In this document: in pieces, positions 13,327 to 15,303 of the stretch
How positions within the stretch are numbered: the stretch's first letter is position 1
Layout: every line of letters begins with the position of its first letter
NCBI GenBank assembly: GCA_001701065.1
Contig: DAAL01000230.1
Location: 1 to 15,303 of the forward strand
Direction: 5' to 3'
From: Bacteroidales bacterium GP4
GTDB taxonomy: Bacteria; Bacteroidota; Bacteroidia; Bacteroidales; Muribaculaceae
Length of the DNA stretch: 15,303 bases
Translations under genes and position numbers: made by a program
The notes under the pieces: model-generated
Seen by the model: the letters and a program-made list of their open reading frames with translations, nothing else
Told to the model about the DNA's origin: nothing
Databases searched by the model: none

Positions 13327-15285
13327 ATGAAACTTCTAAAAACGTATATCTTTATAATTGCAGTGTGTTCATGGGCGTGGCTTAAGGCTGATGCCGATGG
13401 AATGATTATCGTGACCAATGAAAAGTATCTGCCTTTTGCGGAAGAACTTGCGCAGATGCACCGGGATTTTCAGAAAATGGATGTCACAGTGATGTCAAAG
13501 GACGATTTTTTAGGGTCAATGTCGCAAGAAAACGTGATATTGGGCGACAATGGCACGTCATTTCTGCTTTTTTACGGTGACGGGACACTCCCTCAGGGTG
13601 AAATTGATGCCGACGGCGAACGATTCCTTTCCGACCAGTTTTGGGGAACCGATGTCCCTGATGAGCTTGTGAAATATAAAGGAAGCGGCATTGTGACCGG
13701 TCGCATTCCGTGCCGGAGAGCGGAAGATGCGGCAGCCTACAACGATAAAGTGCGGAGATATTTCACTGAGGTTTACGCTCGGCTCAGTTGCGGGGACTGT
13801 CTGCTGATAGCCGATGAGGATAGCCGGCATGAGCACCAACTGATAAGCGAGGAGCTTGCCGGGGCGGTGGAGAATGTGCCGTTCGCCCATGTGAATAAGG
13901 TGTATCTTGACCATTATGATAATACTGTTAATAGAGCCGGTTATGCGCTTGATGCCGTGGGCGATGCCCTGAACAGTGGAATAGCGTTGATGATGTATGC
14001 CGGACATGGCACAGTGAATGACATAACCACACCGTTGATGCTGGACAATTACCGGACGCAGTCACTGCGCAACCGGGCGGCTCCGGTGATGTTTTTCAAT
14101 GCCTGTGAGGTGGGACGGTTCAGCTTTTCGGAGCAAGTTATAACACAAAACATGCTTTTCAATGAACATGGCGGCGGGGTTGCCGTCATTGCGCCGTCGA
14201 AAAAGACTATGGCAGGTTACAATCAACGGTTGGCGTTGAATCTTGTGGAGGAATGGAAAAACGGACGCTCAGGAGCGACGTGGGGCGAATTGTGGGTCAA
14301 TGCGCGCAATGCGGTGCTTGACGGAGCGTCAGCGGCAATCAATGAGGCTCTTACTGTGAACACTGTTTCGTATAACTATCTTGGCGATCCTGCGATTCCG
14401 GTGTATTATCCTTGCGATTCGGCAGCAGGTATTCAGCTTGACGGAGAGATGGTTGAGCCGGAGGGAAAGATTGATGTGACCGCTGACAGTAACCACCGCA
14501 TCACACTTCCGGGCGAAGGCATTGCTGTGATGAAGGTGTACGGCGCACCGAAAACGGTGGCAGGAGTGGAGTGTGACGACAATCGGCAGGTTGAGGCTAT
14601 GGCAAAGAGTGACGGCGGACAGTTTGTGTTTTATTTAAATCTTCCTGCGTCATTCGGAGCTTACGGGCAGCTGGAAATATGCGCAGTTGACGGCAACAAG
14701 ATTACTCGGAGTAATTATGACGTAGCGTTACAAGAAAACACAGGGGAGCGCGAACCTGCGGCTTTACCGGCAATAACTGACTTTGCGGTGCGCTGCGACG
14801 CACGGGCGCAATGGAGCGTGGACGCTGTGGTGAGCGGTAATGTGCCGTCAGTTGTCCGGATAACTGTGGACGGAAGGAGCGTGATGAGCCGTGTAGGCAT
14901 GACCGAGGATGGGGGAATGGTTCATTATGCCATAGGAAAGCTTGGTGCCGGACAGCACATTGTGGCGATGTCGGCAGGCAGTGTGGAGGTTTCGGAAACT
15001 GTGGATGTGGAATCTCCGTCTTGCCTCCTGGAATTAGTGACCGGCAGCGAAACGGCACGCGGCGCTCTTGATGTCGCTTTAGCCGGCGATGCCTCCGGCT
15101 TCGACGAGGGAAGGCTTTTGGTTGTGAGCCTTTCGGGGGCAACAGTCTACAGCCGCAGGCTTACTCCGGCTGACGGCGAGATGATAGAATGGAATCTATG
15201 TGACGCATCGGGCGCTCCGGTGCGCAACGGACCCTATGAAATGTATTTTATCTATAGCTATTTGGACCGCTATGGCTGTCAATAG
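13327..15285 (+). CDS. Compact PorU-like C25 (gingipain-family) cysteine protease
   Basis: The 652-residue protein starts with a signal peptide (hydrophobic core TYIFIIAVCSWAW, probable cleavage near ADA at 21-23). Residues about 25-365 form a C25 peptidase domain: MIIVTNEKYLPFAEELAQMH at the start, LLFYGDG at 80-86, YAGHG at 224-228 with catalytic His227, and FFNACEVG at 256-263 with catalytic Cys260. Both catalytic residues are present, so it is probably active. The C-terminus (WNLCDASGAPVRNGPYEMYF) looks like an FlgD-type immunoglobulin-like domain of the kind that ends PorU, the T9SS sortase that removes cargo sorting domains. P. gingivalis PorU is over 1,100 residues; here the large region before the peptidase is absent. 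It could be the lineage's own short PorU or a PorU-like surface protease. It lies 34 bases after the FAH-like gene and overlaps a possible next gene. Confidence 0.82.
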   Translation: MKLLKTYIFIIAVCSWAWLKADADGMIIVTNEKYLPFAEELAQMHRDFQKMDVTVMSKDDFLGSMSQENVILGDNGTSFLLFYGDGTLPQGEIDADGERFLSDQFWGTDVPDELVKYKGSGIVTGRIPCRRAEDAAAYNDKVRRYFTEVYARLSCGDCLLIADEDSRHEHQLISEELAGAVENVPFAHVNKVYLDHYDNTVNRAGYALDAVGDALNSGIALMMYAGHGTVNDITTPLMLDNYRTQSLRNRAAPVMFFNACEVGRFSFSEQVITQNMLFNEHGGGVAVIAPSKKTMAGYNQRLALNLVEEWKNGRSGATWGELWVNARNAVLDGASAAINEALTVNTVSYNYLGDPAIPVYYPCDSAAGIQLDGEMVEPEGKIDVTADSNHRITLPGEGIAVMKVYGAPKTVAGVECDDNRQVEAMAKSDGGQFVFYLNLPASFGAYGQLEICAVDGNKITRSNYDVALQENTGEREPAALPAITDFAVRCDARAQWSVDAVVSGNVPSVVRITVDGRSVMSRVGMTEDGGMVHYAIGKLGAGQHIVAMSAGSVEVSETVDVESPSCLLELVTGSETARGALDVALAGDASGFDEGRLLVVSLSGATVYSRRLTPADGEMIEWNLCDASGAPVRNGPYEMYFIYSYLDRYGCQ

Positions 15286-15303
15286 CGTTAATCTACCTGC
15301 TCA
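15236..15303 (+). CDS. Start of a possible exported protein overlapping the PorU-like gene (cut by window end)
   Basis: In a different frame from the protease gene, an ATG at 15236 opens a frame that stays open to the window end. It translates as MKCILSIAIWTAMAVNSVNL followed by PA: a basic residue, a hydrophobic core and a small-residue cleavage region (TAMA), which is a signal-peptide pattern. It overlaps the end of the PorU-like gene by 50 bases. The sequence after the putative cleavage (VNSVNLPA) faintly recalls the mature start of PorV/PorQ-type outer-membrane proteins, which often travel with T9SS genes, but 22 codons are too few to name it. It could be chance. Confidence 0.4.
   Translation, partial: MKCILSIAIWTAMAVNSVNLPA

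Noticed and set aside
13558..14007. A 149-codon minus-strand open frame inside the PorU-like gene
   Set aside because: Antisense shadow of the C25 domain, which has both catalytic motifs in the plus frame.

Overview
The window looks like a chromosomal segment of a gut-type Bacteroidales bacterium, most likely Muribaculaceae or a close relative (inference). Support: several promoters carry the Bacteroidota -7 box TAnnTTTG with few Shine-Dalgarno-like sites; one protein ends in a type IX secretion (T9SS) sorting domain and another is a gingipain/PorU-type C25 protease; AraC regulators, LicD and Rex have a Bacteroidales look. I saw no rRNA, tRNA, CRISPR array, transposase or phage gene.

Layout. 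(A) 1-2397: the C-terminal part of an AraC-type regulator, then an OafA-like acyltransferase pseudogene (two in-frame stops), then a divergent AraC-type regulator pseudogene (one frameshift). Enzyme and divergent regulator appear to have decayed together. (B) 2398-2500: a convergent intergenic gap holding a long imperfect RNA hairpin. (C) 2501-7267: a compact island with rtcB and a WYL-domain regulator on the minus strand, and a calcineurin-like metallophosphoesterase and an AAA+ ATPase with a winged-helix-like N-terminus on the plus strand. The promoters of rtcB, the phosphoesterase and the ATPase share one architecture: TGTATCAC at the -33 position (an inverted repeat in two of the three), then exactly 20 nt, then TAnnTTTG. 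This is the strongest sign of a co-regulated and possibly undescribed RNA-repair or RNA-damage-response system. (D) 7281-11860, minus strand: a four-gene operon encoding a small two-helix membrane protein, a secreted NodB-type deacetylase-like protein with a T9SS sorting domain, a polysaccharide flippase and a LicD-family transferase, suggesting surface-glycan work. (E) 12033-15303, plus strand: the redox repressor Rex with an operator-like palindrome on its own promoter, a degenerate fumarylacetoacetate-hydrolase-like protein, a compact PorU-like C25 protease, and the overlapping start of another probably exported protein.

How the genes may work together. In region C, RtcB would rejoin RNA ends bearing 2',3'-cyclic or 3'-phosphate. 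The phosphoesterase may act on related phosphodiesters. The AAA+ ATPase would remodel an unknown substrate. The WYL protein, directly downstream of rtcB, is the obvious candidate regulator of the shared promoter element. Regions D and E touch the cell envelope and T9SS: D encodes a T9SS cargo plus glycan export and decoration genes, and E encodes a protease of the T9SS sortase family.
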